Positions 16,994-24,322 of a stretch of 64,000 nucleotides of DNA are shown in pieces. Below the pieces are notes generated by a model that was not told where the DNA came from, searched no databases, and saw nothing but the letters and a program-made list of their open reading frames with translations. The stretch is taken from assembly GCA_963830885.1 (NCBI GenBank), contig CAWHOA010000015.1, positions 124,001-188,000 on the forward strand, read 5' to 3'. Source of the stretch: JAIBJN01 sp963830885 (GTDB taxonomy: Bacteria; Actinomycetota; Thermoleophilia; Gaiellales; Gaiellaceae). Numbering within the stretch: position 1 is the stretch's first letter; every line of letters starts with the position of its first letter. The translations under genes and the position numbers were made by a program.

Positions 16994-17010
16994 TTGATCT
17001 TTGATCAAAT
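16992..17010. promoter_or_regulatory. Palindromic candidate operator overlapping the gntR start
   Basis: Left arm ATTTGATC (16992-16999), three-base spacer, right arm GATCAAAT (17003-17010): a perfect 8/8 inverted repeat, very AT-rich for this genome. A nested 10-base palindrome TTTGATCAAA lies at 17000-17009. GntR/FCD regulators commonly bind short AT-rich palindromes of this form. Its overlap with the start codon would block initiation of the whole sox-fhs-fchA-folD operon. Confidence 0.6.
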
Positions 17011-17087
17011 CATCCTTCCAACGCCGAGCGTCGGTGTCAAGCGCCCGTCCACAGCTATCACGGTTCTCCACCGTCCCCGGCAGCCAT

Positions 17088-17110
17088 GTCCTGGTGCCAG
17101 GCACTTGGAC
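17088..17110. repeat. Degenerate copy of a 23-base palindromic repeat
   Basis: GTCCTGGTGCC, centre A, then GGCACTTGGAC. It shares the core GGTGCCAGGCAC with the perfect copy 126 bases away but has mismatched outer arms. It lies in the 234-base intergenic gap between gntR and the GST gene. Confidence 0.55.
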
Positions 17111-17213
17111 GTGTCCCCGGGAAACGTGGTCGTCTGGAAAGGCGCCTCCCCGTGGGTGTTCGAGAGGGCGATCCCCCATTGTGAAGCCGGTCTCACCCGG
17201 CCGGAGCGAACGC

Positions 17214-17236
17214 GTCCCGGTGCCAGGCACCGGGAC
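17214..17236. repeat. Perfect 23-base palindromic repeat between GST and gntR genes
   Basis: Left arm GTCCCGGTGCC (17214-17224), centre A, right arm GGCACCGGGAC (17226-17236). It starts one stop codon away (9 bases) downstream of... the end of the GST gene lies at 17245, so this sits just past the GST stop on the minus strand and could also act as a transcription terminator. With the degenerate copy at 17088-17110 it looks like a dispersed REP-like element. No gene occupies 17011-17244. Confidence 0.6.
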
Positions 17237-17244
17237 CTGGCGGT

Positions 17245-17838
17245 TCAGGCCGTGATCGGAACGTGGCCCGGCTGGGCGGCGACTCGGTCGAGCCACGCCC
17301 GGATCTCTGGATACCCGCTCAGGTCGAAGCCGCCCTCGTCGGCCACGTGCGTGTACGCGTAGAGCGCGATGTCGGCGATCGAGTACGAGCCGCCCGCGAG
17401 GAACTCGTGGCCGGCGACGTGGCTCTCCATCGCGTCGAAGGCGAGGTAGCCGACGCGCTGGCGCTCCGCGAGCGTCTCCGCGTCCACCTCGATGCCCTTC
17501 GTGAGCCAGAAGCGGGCCACCGCGACGTACGGCTCGTGCGAGTACTGCTCGAAGAACATCCACTGCAGCACCTTGGCGCGGTCGAACGGATCCGCGGGAA
17601 CGTACTCCGTGCCGTCGGCGAGGTACCAGAGGATCGCCCCGGACTCACCGAGCGCGCGGCCGTCGTCGAGCACGAGCGTCGGCACGCGCAGGCCCGGGTT
17701 CAGCTCGCCGAGAACCTCCTTGCGGTTCGAGCGGTCGACGACGTCGAGCTCGTACCGCTCGTACTCGAGCCCGAGGTGGGCGAGCAGGAGGCGCACCTTG
17801 TAGCAGTTGCCGGACACGCCGGAGTCGTACAGCCGCAT
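17245..17838 (-). CDS. Glutathione S-transferase family protein, coupled to the glutamate-synthase-like genes
   Basis: 197 residues from ATG 17838, which overlaps the mgsC-like stop by one base. Thioredoxin-fold N-domain (1-80: MRLYDSGVSGNCYKVRLLLA, NPGLRVPTLVLDDG, LGESGAILWYLAD) and helical C-domain (90-190, with the N-capping/hydrophobic-staple region SIADIALYAYTHVADEGGF). Position SGNCYKV offers Ser9/Asn11/Cys12 near the thiol-binding site. Most actinobacteria use mycothiol, not glutathione, so the true cosubstrate is open. Its place at the end of the methylamine-type operon suggests a role with a gamma-glutamyl or thiol-bound intermediate. A paralog is at 37598-38242. Confidence 0.85.
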   Translation of the reverse strand: MRLYDSGVSGNCYKVRLLLAHLGLEYERYELDVVDRSNRKEVLGELNPGLRVPTLVLDDGRALGESGAILWYLADGTEYVPADPFDRAKVLQWMFFEQYSHEPYVAVARFWLTKGIEVDAETLAERQRVGYLAFDAMESHVAGHEFLAGGSYSIADIALYAYTHVADEGGFDLSGYPEIRAWLDRVAAQPGHVPITA

Positions 17839-19157
17839 CAGCCCTCCTTCCCGGGGATCCAGTCCGTGCCGGCGAGCGGGACGCGCGCCATGGCGGCGGC
17901 CTCCACCGTCAGCGCGACGAGATCCTCCGGCTCGAGGTTGTGGACGTGGGACTTCCCGCACGCGCGCGCGAGCGTCTGCGTCTCCAGCGTGAGCACGCGC
18001 AGGTAGTTGGCGATCCGGCGGCCGCCGAGCTCCGGGTCGAAGCGCGCGGCGAGCTCGTCCTCCTGGGTGGAGATGCCCACGGGATCGCGCCCCGCCTGCC
18101 AGTCGTCGTAGTAGCCCGCGGCGCTCCCGATCTCGCGATAGGCCGCGTCGTGCTCGGGCGCGTTGTCGCCCATCGCCACGAGCGCTGCCGTACCGATGGA
18201 GACCGCGTCGGCGCCGAGCGCGAGCGCCTTGGCGACGTCGGCCCCGGTGCGGATCCCGCCGGAGACGATCAGCTGCACCTGCCGGTGCATGCCGAGCTCG
18301 GTGAGCGCGTCCACCGCCAGCGGGACGGCCGGCAGCGTCGGGATGCCGACGTGCTCGATGAAGACGTCCTGCGTCGCGGCCGTCCCGCCCTGCATCCCGT
18401 CGAGGACGATCGCGTCCGCGCCTGACTTCACCGCCAGCTGAACGTCGTAGTACGTCCGCGTCGCGCCGACCTTGACGAAGACGGGCTTCTCCCAGTCCGT
18501 GATCTCGCGCAGCTCGCCGATCTTGATCTCGAGGTCGTCGGGCCCGGTCCAGTCGGGATGCCGGGAAGCGCTGCGCTGGTCGATGCCCTTCGGCAGGTCG
18601 CGCATCTCGGCGACGCGGTCGGAGATCTTGTGGCCGAGCAGCATGCCCCCGCCGCCCGGTTTGGCGCCCTGGCCGACGACGACCTCGATCGCGTCCGCCT
18701 TGCGCAGGTCGTCAGGGTTCATGCCGTAGCGGGAGGGGAGGAGCTGGTAGACGAGCAGCGCCGAGTGCTCGCGCTCCTCCGGCGTCATGCCCCCGTCGCC
18801 GGTCGTCGTGGACGTGCCGACCTCGGTGGCACCCCGCCCGAGCGCCTCCTTCGCGGGCGCCGAGAGCGCGCCGAAGCTCATTCCGGCGATCGTGATCGGG
18901 ATCTTCAGCTCGAGCGGCCGCTTGGCGAAGCGCGTCCCGACCGTGACGTTCGTGTCGCAGCGCTCGCGATAGCCCTCGAGCGGGTAGCGGGAGATGCTCG
19001 CGCCCAGCAGGAGCAGGTCGTCGAAGTGCGGGACGCGGCGCTTCGCCCCGAAGCCGCGGATGTCGTAGATGCCCTCGCGCGCGGCGCGCTGGATCTCGGC
19101 GATGATCGGCCTGTCGAAGAGGTACGACTCGCGCAGGTTCCAGGGCTGCTCGGCCAT
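17838..19157 (-). CDS. mgsC: FMN-binding glutamate synthase domain protein (N-methylglutamate synthase subunit C / GlxD-like)
   Basis: 439 residues from ATG 19157 (MAEQPWNLRESYLFDRP). It is a TIM-barrel FMN domain like the C-terminal half of GltB: IPITIAGMSFGALSAPAKEA, GDGGMTPEE, GQGAKPGGGGMLLGHKI, SGADAIVLDGMQGGTAATQ, VSGGIRTGADVAKALALGA. The three-cysteine [3Fe-4S] loop of true glutamate synthase is replaced here by a DNAPEHDAAYREIG...GYYDDWQAGRDPVGIS segment, a form I associate with GlxD/MgsC. In the NMG pathway this subunit makes N-methylglutamate using methylamine released from gamma-glutamylmethylamide. It overlaps both neighbours by one base. Confidence 0.85.
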   Translation of the reverse strand: MAEQPWNLRESYLFDRPIIAEIQRAAREGIYDIRGFGAKRRVPHFDDLLLLGASISRYPLEGYRERCDTNVTVGTRFAKRPLELKIPITIAGMSFGALSAPAKEALGRGATEVGTSTTTGDGGMTPEEREHSALLVYQLLPSRYGMNPDDLRKADAIEVVVGQGAKPGGGGMLLGHKISDRVAEMRDLPKGIDQRSASRHPDWTGPDDLEIKIGELREITDWEKPVFVKVGATRTYYDVQLAVKSGADAIVLDGMQGGTAATQDVFIEHVGIPTLPAVPLAVDALTELGMHRQVQLIVSGGIRTGADVAKALALGADAVSIGTAALVAMGDNAPEHDAAYREIGSAAGYYDDWQAGRDPVGISTQEDELAARFDPELGGRRIANYLRVLTLETQTLARACGKSHVHNLEPEDLVALTVEAAAMARVPLAGTDWIPGKEG

Positions 19158-19870
19158 CAGTAGGAGCCCGCGTGGTCGACCTTGAAGGTGTAGAGCTGCC
19201 GCGCGGAGCCGTAGCGGCGGAACCCGCCGGCATCGACGTCGTCGAAGCCTGCCTGCGCCAGGAGCCCGGCGAGCTCTGCGCGGTGCTCCTGCCGTAGCTC
19301 CTTCTCGACGCAGTCGGCGCCCAGCCCGGCCACCTCGCCGCGCACGTAGACGCGCGCCTCGTAGATCGAGTCCCCGAGCGCCTCGCCGGCGTCGCCGCAG
19401 ACCACCAGGCAGCCGGTCTGCGCCATGAAGCCGCTGAGGTGCCCGACCGAGCCGCGCACGACGATGTCGATGCCCTTCATGGAGATCCCGCAGCGCGCGG
19501 CCGCGTCGCCGTGGACGACGAGCAGGCCGCCGTGCCCGGTCGCGCCCGCGGACTGGCTCGCGTTGCCCTCGATCACGACCGTGCCGGACATCATGTTCTC
19601 GGCGAGGCCGGTGCTCGCGTTCCCGTGCACGCGCACGGTGGCGAGCTTGTTCATGCCGGCGCAGTAGTAGCCGACGTGCCCGTCGATCTCGACCTCGACC
19701 TCCGCGTCGAGCCCGCAGGCGACCGCATGGGCGCCGTTCGGGTTGAGGACCCTCCAATGCGCGGGCCCCGGAGAGGCGGCGAGGTCGTGCAGCCGCTGGT
19801 TGAGCTCGCGGAGCGGCGTCTCGGCGAGGTCGACGACCTCGACCGCCTCGGTTGCCTCCGCGGCCTCCAT
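19157..19870 (-). CDS. mgsB: GXGXG-domain protein (N-methylglutamate synthase subunit B / GlxC-like)
   Basis: 237 residues from ATG 19870; the longer upstream frame is a shadow of the amidotransferase gene. It is a right-handed beta-helix of GXGXG repeats as in the GltB C-terminal domain: VGYYCAGMNKLATVRVHGNA, TGLAENMMSGTVVIEGNAS, GATGHGGLLVVHGDAAARCG, KGIDIVVRGSVGHLSGFMAQ. It has no catalytic residues of its own and holds the amidotransferase and FMN subunits together. TGATG overlaps on both sides show co-translation of the three subunits. Confidence 0.87.
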   Translation of the reverse strand: MEAAEATEAVEVVDLAETPLRELNQRLHDLAASPGPAHWRVLNPNGAHAVACGLDAEVEVEIDGHVGYYCAGMNKLATVRVHGNASTGLAENMMSGTVVIEGNASQSAGATGHGGLLVVHGDAAARCGISMKGIDIVVRGSVGHLSGFMAQTGCLVVCGDAGEALGDSIYEARVYVRGEVAGLGADCVEKELRQEHRAELAGLLAQAGFDDVDAGGFRRYGSARQLYTFKVDHAGSY

Positions 19871-20775
19871 CAGACCTTCGCCCGCTCCCAGGCGTAGACG
19901 ACGCCGGGAACCGGCTCCCACGAGCGGGCCGCGGCGGCGCCCGGGAGCTGCGCGATCGCGCGCCACTCGGAGGCCATGGCGACCCAGTCGTCGGTCTCGG
20001 CGAGCACTGCAGGCTTGCAGGCGATCGGGTCGCGGAGCACCGCGAAGCCGTCCTCGGTGCCCACGAGGAAGGTGTAGAAGCCGTCGAGGTCGTCGAGGCA
20101 GCCGGCGAGGGCCTCCTCGAGCGTGGCGCCCTCGCGCAGACGCCAGGCGAGATAGCCGGCGGCCACCTCGGTGTCGTTCTCGGTCTGGAAGTCGATGCCC
20201 TCGCGCCGCAGGCTCTCGCGCAGGCGGTTGTGGTTGGAGAGCGAGCCGTTGTGGACGAGGCAGAGGTCGTGCCCCGTCGAGAACGGGTGCGATCCCTCCG
20301 TCGTGACGCGGCTCTCGGTCGCCATGCGCGTGTGGCCGAGCGCGTGCGAGCCCCGGAAGTCCTCGAGTGCGAACTGGCGCACGAACTCCTCGGGCCGGCC
20401 GACCTCCTTGTAGATCTCGATCGAGCGGCCCGCGCTCATCACGCGCAGATCCGGGTGGGCGCGCCGCACCCAGGCTTCGGCCTCGGGCGCCTCCGCCTCG
20501 GCGACGAGGACGGCGTGGCTCGCCCGCACCTCGGGCTCCGGTGAGCCACCGAAGGCCTGGCCGAGCTCGGCGGCCACGGCCTCCCAGTCCTCGAGCGGGT
20601 CGGCGGAGAAGAGCGTCAGCTTGCTGGACCCGCTCGGCGCCGGGTCGCGGTAGACGGCGACGCCGGCCGAGTCCGGCCCGCGGTCGCTCATCTGCGCGAG
20701 CATCGCCGCCAGGTGCGCGCCGAGCGCCTCCTCGATCTCAGGCGACTTGGCGAAGAGACCGACGATCCCGCACAT
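19870..20775 (-). CDS. mgsA: Class II glutamine amidotransferase (N-methylglutamate synthase subunit A / GlxB-like)
   Basis: 301 residues. Mature N-terminal Cys2 (MCGIVGLF) is the Ntn-hydrolase nucleophile. Further class II motifs are RGPDSAGVAVY (about 32-42), LGHTRMATESRVT and HPFSTGHDLCLVHNGSLSNHN in two adjacent segments, and an NDTEV turn. It would release ammonia or methylamine from glutamine or gamma-glutamylmethylamide and pass it to the FMN subunit. The start codon lies 8 bases after a TAGATT -10 box, so this gene may have its own leaderless promoter separate from gmaS. Confidence 0.88.
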   Translation of the reverse strand: MCGIVGLFAKSPEIEEALGAHLAAMLAQMSDRGPDSAGVAVYRDPAPSGSSKLTLFSADPLEDWEAVAAELGQAFGGSPEPEVRASHAVLVAEAEAPEAEAWVRRAHPDLRVMSAGRSIEIYKEVGRPEEFVRQFALEDFRGSHALGHTRMATESRVTTEGSHPFSTGHDLCLVHNGSLSNHNRLRESLRREGIDFQTENDTEVAAGYLAWRLREGATLEEALAGCLDDLDGFYTFLVGTEDGFAVLRDPIACKPAVLAETDDWVAMASEWRAIAQLPGAAAARSWEPVPGVVYAWERAKV

Positions 20776-20783
20776 ATGTCCGA

Positions 20784-20789
20784 AATCTA
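20784..20789 (-). promoter_or_regulatory. Candidate -10 box for mgsABC-GST, leaderless
   Basis: Reads TAGATT on the minus strand, ending 8 bases before the mgsA ATG at 20775. The spacing predicts a transcript starting at or next to the start codon; no Shine-Dalgarno sequence is seen there. A perfect palindrome at 20841-20863 lies 52 bases further upstream. Confidence 0.45.
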
Positions 20790-20840
20790 CATGCCAGAAA
20801 TCGCATGAACACGCACTTCTCCTACGATCTTGCCTGCTGG

Positions 20841-20863
20841 GATATGGAGGTTTTCTCCATATC
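20841..20863. promoter_or_regulatory. Perfect 9-base inverted repeat between gmaS and mgsA
   Basis: GATATGGAG (20841-20849), loop GTTTT, CTCCATATC (20855-20863), beginning 3 bases past the gmaS stop. It is AT-rich for the genome. No U-run follows on the minus strand, so an operator for the downstream promoter is at least as likely as a terminator of gmaS; a transcript hairpin that lowers read-through is also possible. Confidence 0.5.
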
Positions 20864-20865
20864 CA

Positions 20866-22254
20866 TCAGAACCGTGTCAGGTACTCCGCCACCTCCCAGG
20901 GGGTCACCTGCTCGTGGTAGCGGGCCCACTCGTCCCGCTTGACGCGGAGGAAGTAGTCGACGTAGTCCTCGTCGCGACCGCGCCCGAGCGCCTTGCGCAG
21001 GACGCTGCAGCCCTCGAGCTCATGCGTTGCCTCCAGGAGGTTGGCCGGCAGCGTCTCGAGGCCGCGGGCCCTGAGCTCGTCGTAGGGAATCGCGTAGAGG
21101 TTCTCGGAGTTGGGCTCGTCCGGGTCGAGCTTCGAGGCGATGCCGTCGAGCCCGGCTGCGAGCACCACGGTGGCGGCGAGGTAGGGGTTGCAGGAGCCGT
21201 CGATGGTGCGGTCCTCGATCCGGCCCGGCCCGGGGATCCGGAGCATCTGCGTGCGGTTGTTGTAGCCGTAGCTGATCCAGACGGGCGACCACGTCGCACC
21301 GCTGGTCGTCGTACCGACCTTCAGCCGCTTGTAGGAGTTGACGGTCGGCGCGGTCACCGCGCTGTAGGCCCGCGCGTGCCGCTTGAGGCCGCCGATGAAG
21401 TGGTACGCCGTCTCCGACAGGCCGAGTCCGCGCGGGTCGTTCTCGTCCAGGAAGAGGTTCGTCTCGCCGTCCCAGAGGGACATGTGGAAGTGGCAGCCGT
21501 TGCCGGTCAGGTTCGAGAACGGCTTGGGCATGAACGTGGCGAGGATGTTCCGCCCGTCATCGCGGCCCTTCCGCTCGGCCAGCTGGTGGACCATGTAGCG
21601 GAAGAAGATCGCGCGGTCGCAGCTCGTGAGCGCGTCGTCGTACGTGAAGTTCTGCTCGAACTGGCCGTTGGCGTCCTCGTGGTCGTTCGCGTAGTTGCCC
21701 CAGCCGAGCTCGTTCACGTAGCGCGAGATCGTCGTGAGGAACTCGTAGTGGCGCGACAGGCCGTTGAGGTCGTAGCAGGGCTTCTCCAGCGTGTCGAGCG
21801 AGTCGGCGAGCCTGATCGAGCCGTCGTCCATGAGCTCGATGAGGAAGTACTCGAGCTCGAGGCCCATCTTGAACTCGAAGCCCTGCTCGCGCGCGACGGC
21901 GAGCTGGCGCCTCAGGATCGTGCGCGGGTCGTACGGCCACTCCTCGCCGTCCACCGTGATGTCGCAGGCGAAGCGGGCGACGGTCGGCTCCCAGGGCACC
22001 GGCGTGAAGCTGGCCAGGTCGGGGATGGCGGCGATGTCGGGGTCGCTCGGCACCTGGCCGATCTCGCCCGCGGCGAAGCCGGCGAAGCCGGCGCCGTCGG
22101 TGACGAGGTCGTCCAGGTTGGCCGCAGGCACGAGCTTCGCGCTCGGCCGCGCGTACATGTCCACGAACTGCGCGAAGTAGAAATCGATGCCGCGCTCCGC
22201 CGACTCCTTGCGGATGTCCTCGACGGTGGGCGCGGCGGAGCTCTCCCGGGCCAT
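20866..22254 (-). CDS. gmaS: Glutamine synthetase-like gamma-glutamylmethylamide synthetase
   Basis: 462 residues. ATP-dependent ligation of methylamine to glutamate is proposed. The GS fold is complete: N-terminal beta-grasp 1-110, catalytic barrel with GLELEYFLIEL (about 128-138), NDHEDANGQFEQNF (metal and ammonium-site acidic residues), GNGCHFHMSLWDG, and the IPGPGRIEDRTIDGSCNPYLA loop (in parts). No adenylylation-type C-terminal loop is obvious. It belongs to the GlnT/GS-III-like group that includes GmaS, and the adjacent mgsABC and sox-type genes support GmaS over ordinary glutamine synthetase. ATG follows AAAGGAGGAG. A strong palindrome lies about 110 bases upstream. Confidence 0.82.
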   Translation of the reverse strand: MARESSAAPTVEDIRKESAERGIDFYFAQFVDMYARPSAKLVPAANLDDLVTDGAGFAGFAAGEIGQVPSDPDIAAIPDLASFTPVPWEPTVARFACDITVDGEEWPYDPRTILRRQLAVAREQGFEFKMGLELEYFLIELMDDGSIRLADSLDTLEKPCYDLNGLSRHYEFLTTISRYVNELGWGNYANDHEDANGQFEQNFTYDDALTSCDRAIFFRYMVHQLAERKGRDDGRNILATFMPKPFSNLTGNGCHFHMSLWDGETNLFLDENDPRGLGLSETAYHFIGGLKRHARAYSAVTAPTVNSYKRLKVGTTTSGATWSPVWISYGYNNRTQMLRIPGPGRIEDRTIDGSCNPYLAATVVLAAGLDGIASKLDPDEPNSENLYAIPYDELRARGLETLPANLLEATHELEGCSVLRKALGRGRDEDYVDYFLRVKRDEWARYHEQVTPWEVAEYLTRF

Positions 22255-22363
22255 GCAACTCCTCCTTTGGTGACGCCCCGGACGATAACCGCCGTCAGCC
22301 GCTCAGCCGATGGCTGCAAGGGACAACCCCTGCCCGTGCGTTGTGTGGCCGGTGGCCACGATC

Positions 22364-22386
22364 CCAAGTAACAGACTGTTACTTGG
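22364..22386. promoter_or_regulatory. Perfect 11-base palindrome upstream of gmaS
   Basis: CCAAGTAACAG (22364-22374), centre A, CTGTTACTTGG (22376-22386): 11/11 match, ending exactly at the stop of the PucR-type gene. It lies 110 bases upstream of the gmaS ATG, a distance suited to an activator or repressor site; a TATCGT box nearer the gene could be its -10. No T-run follows, so terminator function is less likely. The natural candidate binder is the adjacent GAF/PucR regulator. A weaker repeat (GTGGCC, 3 bases, GGCCAC; 22345-22359) lies beside it. Confidence 0.55.
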
Positions 22387-24252
22387 TCAGGGCTCGCGCC
22401 GCTCGCCGGGCCCGAGGGCCTCCTGCAGGCGCACCATCTTCACCGCGATCTCGACCATGAGCCAGTCGTCCTTGCGGAGGTCGAGCCCGGAGAGCTCGCC
22501 GATGCGGCGCAGGCGCTGGCGCAGTGTGTTCGGGTGGACGTAGAGCGCCTCGGCGGTGGCGCCGATCGAGCCCCGCCGGCGGAGGAACTCCTCGAGGGTG
22601 CGCAGGAGCGCTGTCGAACGCTGGCGGTCGTACTCGGCGATGCGCGCGACGGCGTCGCGGTGCGCGTCGCGGACGCCGCCGTCGAAGGGCATGCGCAGGA
22701 GGTACTTGTACGGACCGAGCTCCTCGTAGGCCATCACGCCGGGCGTCCCCTTGAGGACGGTCGTGCCGAGCAGCGCGTGGCGCGCCTCCTCGAACCCGGC
22801 GGCGAAGGAAGCGGCGCCCCGGCAGACGTTGGAGAGCCCGATGGACACAGCCGCCTCCAGCTTCTCCTGCAGCGCGCGCACGCTCGCGAGCAGCCGCTCC
22901 TCACCGTCGTGCGGGACGCGCAGGAGCGCGCGCATCGAGTCGTCCCTGCGGTCGAAGAGCGAGCCGGGGGCCGCCGCCGCGAGAGCGCGCTCCAGCTCGT
23001 CGGAGGGAGGCGAGGCGGCGAGAACGACGTGGCGCTGGTCGAGGTCGCAGCCCAGCCGGGCGGCGCGGCCCTCGAGCCCCGGGAGCGACTCGCCGCGGGC
23101 GAGCTGCTCGAAGAAGTCCTTGATCAGGTTCTTCTCGGTGAGGCGCTCGATCAGCTCGATCTTCTTGAGCGCGACCGCGGTCTGGTTGGCCACGGCGCGT
23201 GCGAGGTCGACCTCCGACGTGCCCGTGGCGGCGAGCAGCCCGAGCAGCTCGTCGTTCGCCACGAGGGGCACGGCCACCGAGGCCGCGCGGCCGCTGCGGG
23301 CGAGCTCGGGGCCGAGCTCGGACAGGCCGATCTCGGTGCGGGCATCGCCGGCGCCCGGCGCGGAGGCCCTGAGGTGCAGCACCTCGGAGGCGGGATCGAG
23401 CAGGTAGACGTGGCACGCCTCGGCGCGGAGGAGCTTCCGCGCGCGCGAGGCGACAGGCGGGAGCACGGTGCCGAGCGTCTCCGCCCCGGCGAGGAGCTCG
23501 CCCAGCGCGGTGAGGTGCTCGAGCTCGTCGACCCGCCGCCGCATCTCCTCGTAGAGCCGCGCGTTCTCGATCGCCCCGGCGACGAGCGAGGCGCTGGAGA
23601 CGAGCACGTCCACCTCGTCCTCCGTGAACTCGCGCGGCGCCTCGGTGTGGCTCGAGATGACGCCGATGACGTTGCCGTCCTTGCCCACGATCGGGACGGA
23701 GACGAGCGACTGGAAGCGTTCCTCCTCCAGCTCTGGGACGTACTTCACGCGTGGGTCGTCGAGCAGCTGGTCGCGGATCCACGCGGGCTCCTTGCGCTCG
23801 GCGGCCCACCAGGCCAGCCCCTCGCCCTGCTCGAGCGCGATCCGGCCGACGAGGTGCGCGTAGGGCTCCGACGCGGCCGCGAGCACGAGCCGGTCGTCCT
23901 CCACCAGGTAGACGAAGCAGGCGTGCACCGAGGTGGCGTCGGTCAGGAGCCGCACGACCGCGCCGAGCACCTCCTCGAGGTCCAGGGAGGAGCCGACCGT
24001 CGAGATGATCGCGTACAGGAACCGGTTCTCACCGGCGTGGGTGCCAGGCGCGCCTATGCGCGCATCGTACGGCGAAAACCGCGCCGGGTCACGCCGATAC
24101 TCGGCGAGGGGGCTCCCTGGGAGAAGCCCCCTCGCCTCCTCCACCCGGGTCACCGGCGCGGCTCGCACACTGCAGGGCGCAAGCACCCCACGGGCGAGTA
24201 GGGGCGAGCGCCGGCTCCGAGCGCGACCATACAGCCCCCGGCAATCGTTCAA
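22387..24252 (-). CDS. GAF-domain PucR/CdaR-type transcriptional regulator
   Basis: Up to 621 residues from TTG 24252. The first ~75 residues show no family likeness, so a GTG start near 24165-24175 (V-T-R-V-E-E) or later is possible. Two GAF sensor domains (about 80-220 and 240-375) are followed by a PucR-like middle region and a C-terminal PucR helix-turn-helix (about 555-605: STALLRTLEEFLRRRGSIGA, TAEALYVHPNTLRQRLRRIG). The family usually activates purine, amine or sugar-acid catabolic genes. It lies directly upstream of gmaS on the same strand and is the best candidate local activator of the methylamine-type genes. Confidence 0.85.
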   Translation of the reverse strand: MNDCRGLYGRARSRRSPLLARGVLAPCSVRAAPVTRVEEARGLLPGSPLAEYRRDPARFSPYDARIGAPGTHAGENRFLYAIISTVGSSLDLEEVLGAVVRLLTDATSVHACFVYLVEDDRLVLAAASEPYAHLVGRIALEQGEGLAWWAAERKEPAWIRDQLLDDPRVKYVPELEEERFQSLVSVPIVGKDGNVIGVISSHTEAPREFTEDEVDVLVSSASLVAGAIENARLYEEMRRRVDELEHLTALGELLAGAETLGTVLPPVASRARKLLRAEACHVYLLDPASEVLHLRASAPGAGDARTEIGLSELGPELARSGRAASVAVPLVANDELLGLLAATGTSEVDLARAVANQTAVALKKIELIERLTEKNLIKDFFEQLARGESLPGLEGRAARLGCDLDQRHVVLAASPPSDELERALAAAAPGSLFDRRDDSMRALLRVPHDGEERLLASVRALQEKLEAAVSIGLSNVCRGAASFAAGFEEARHALLGTTVLKGTPGVMAYEELGPYKYLLRMPFDGGVRDAHRDAVARIAEYDRQRSTALLRTLEEFLRRRGSIGATAEALYVHPNTLRQRLRRIGELSGLDLRKDDWLMVEIAVKMVRLQEALGPGERREP

Positions 24253-24322
24253 CTCAGTTGCACTTTTGCAGATCGACCTGCAAATCGAGCGGCTCGGCTC
24301 GGGCGACTATGGTTCGATCATC

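Noticed and set aside
16994..17563. Longer start for the GntR regulator
   Set aside because: The extra 190 residues have no GntR likeness, run through palindromic repeats and overlap the GST gene.
22345..22359. GTGGCC-N3-GGCCAC inverted repeat as a separate operator
   Set aside because: Six-base GC-only arms are expected by chance in this genome; only the adjacent 11-base palindrome stands out.
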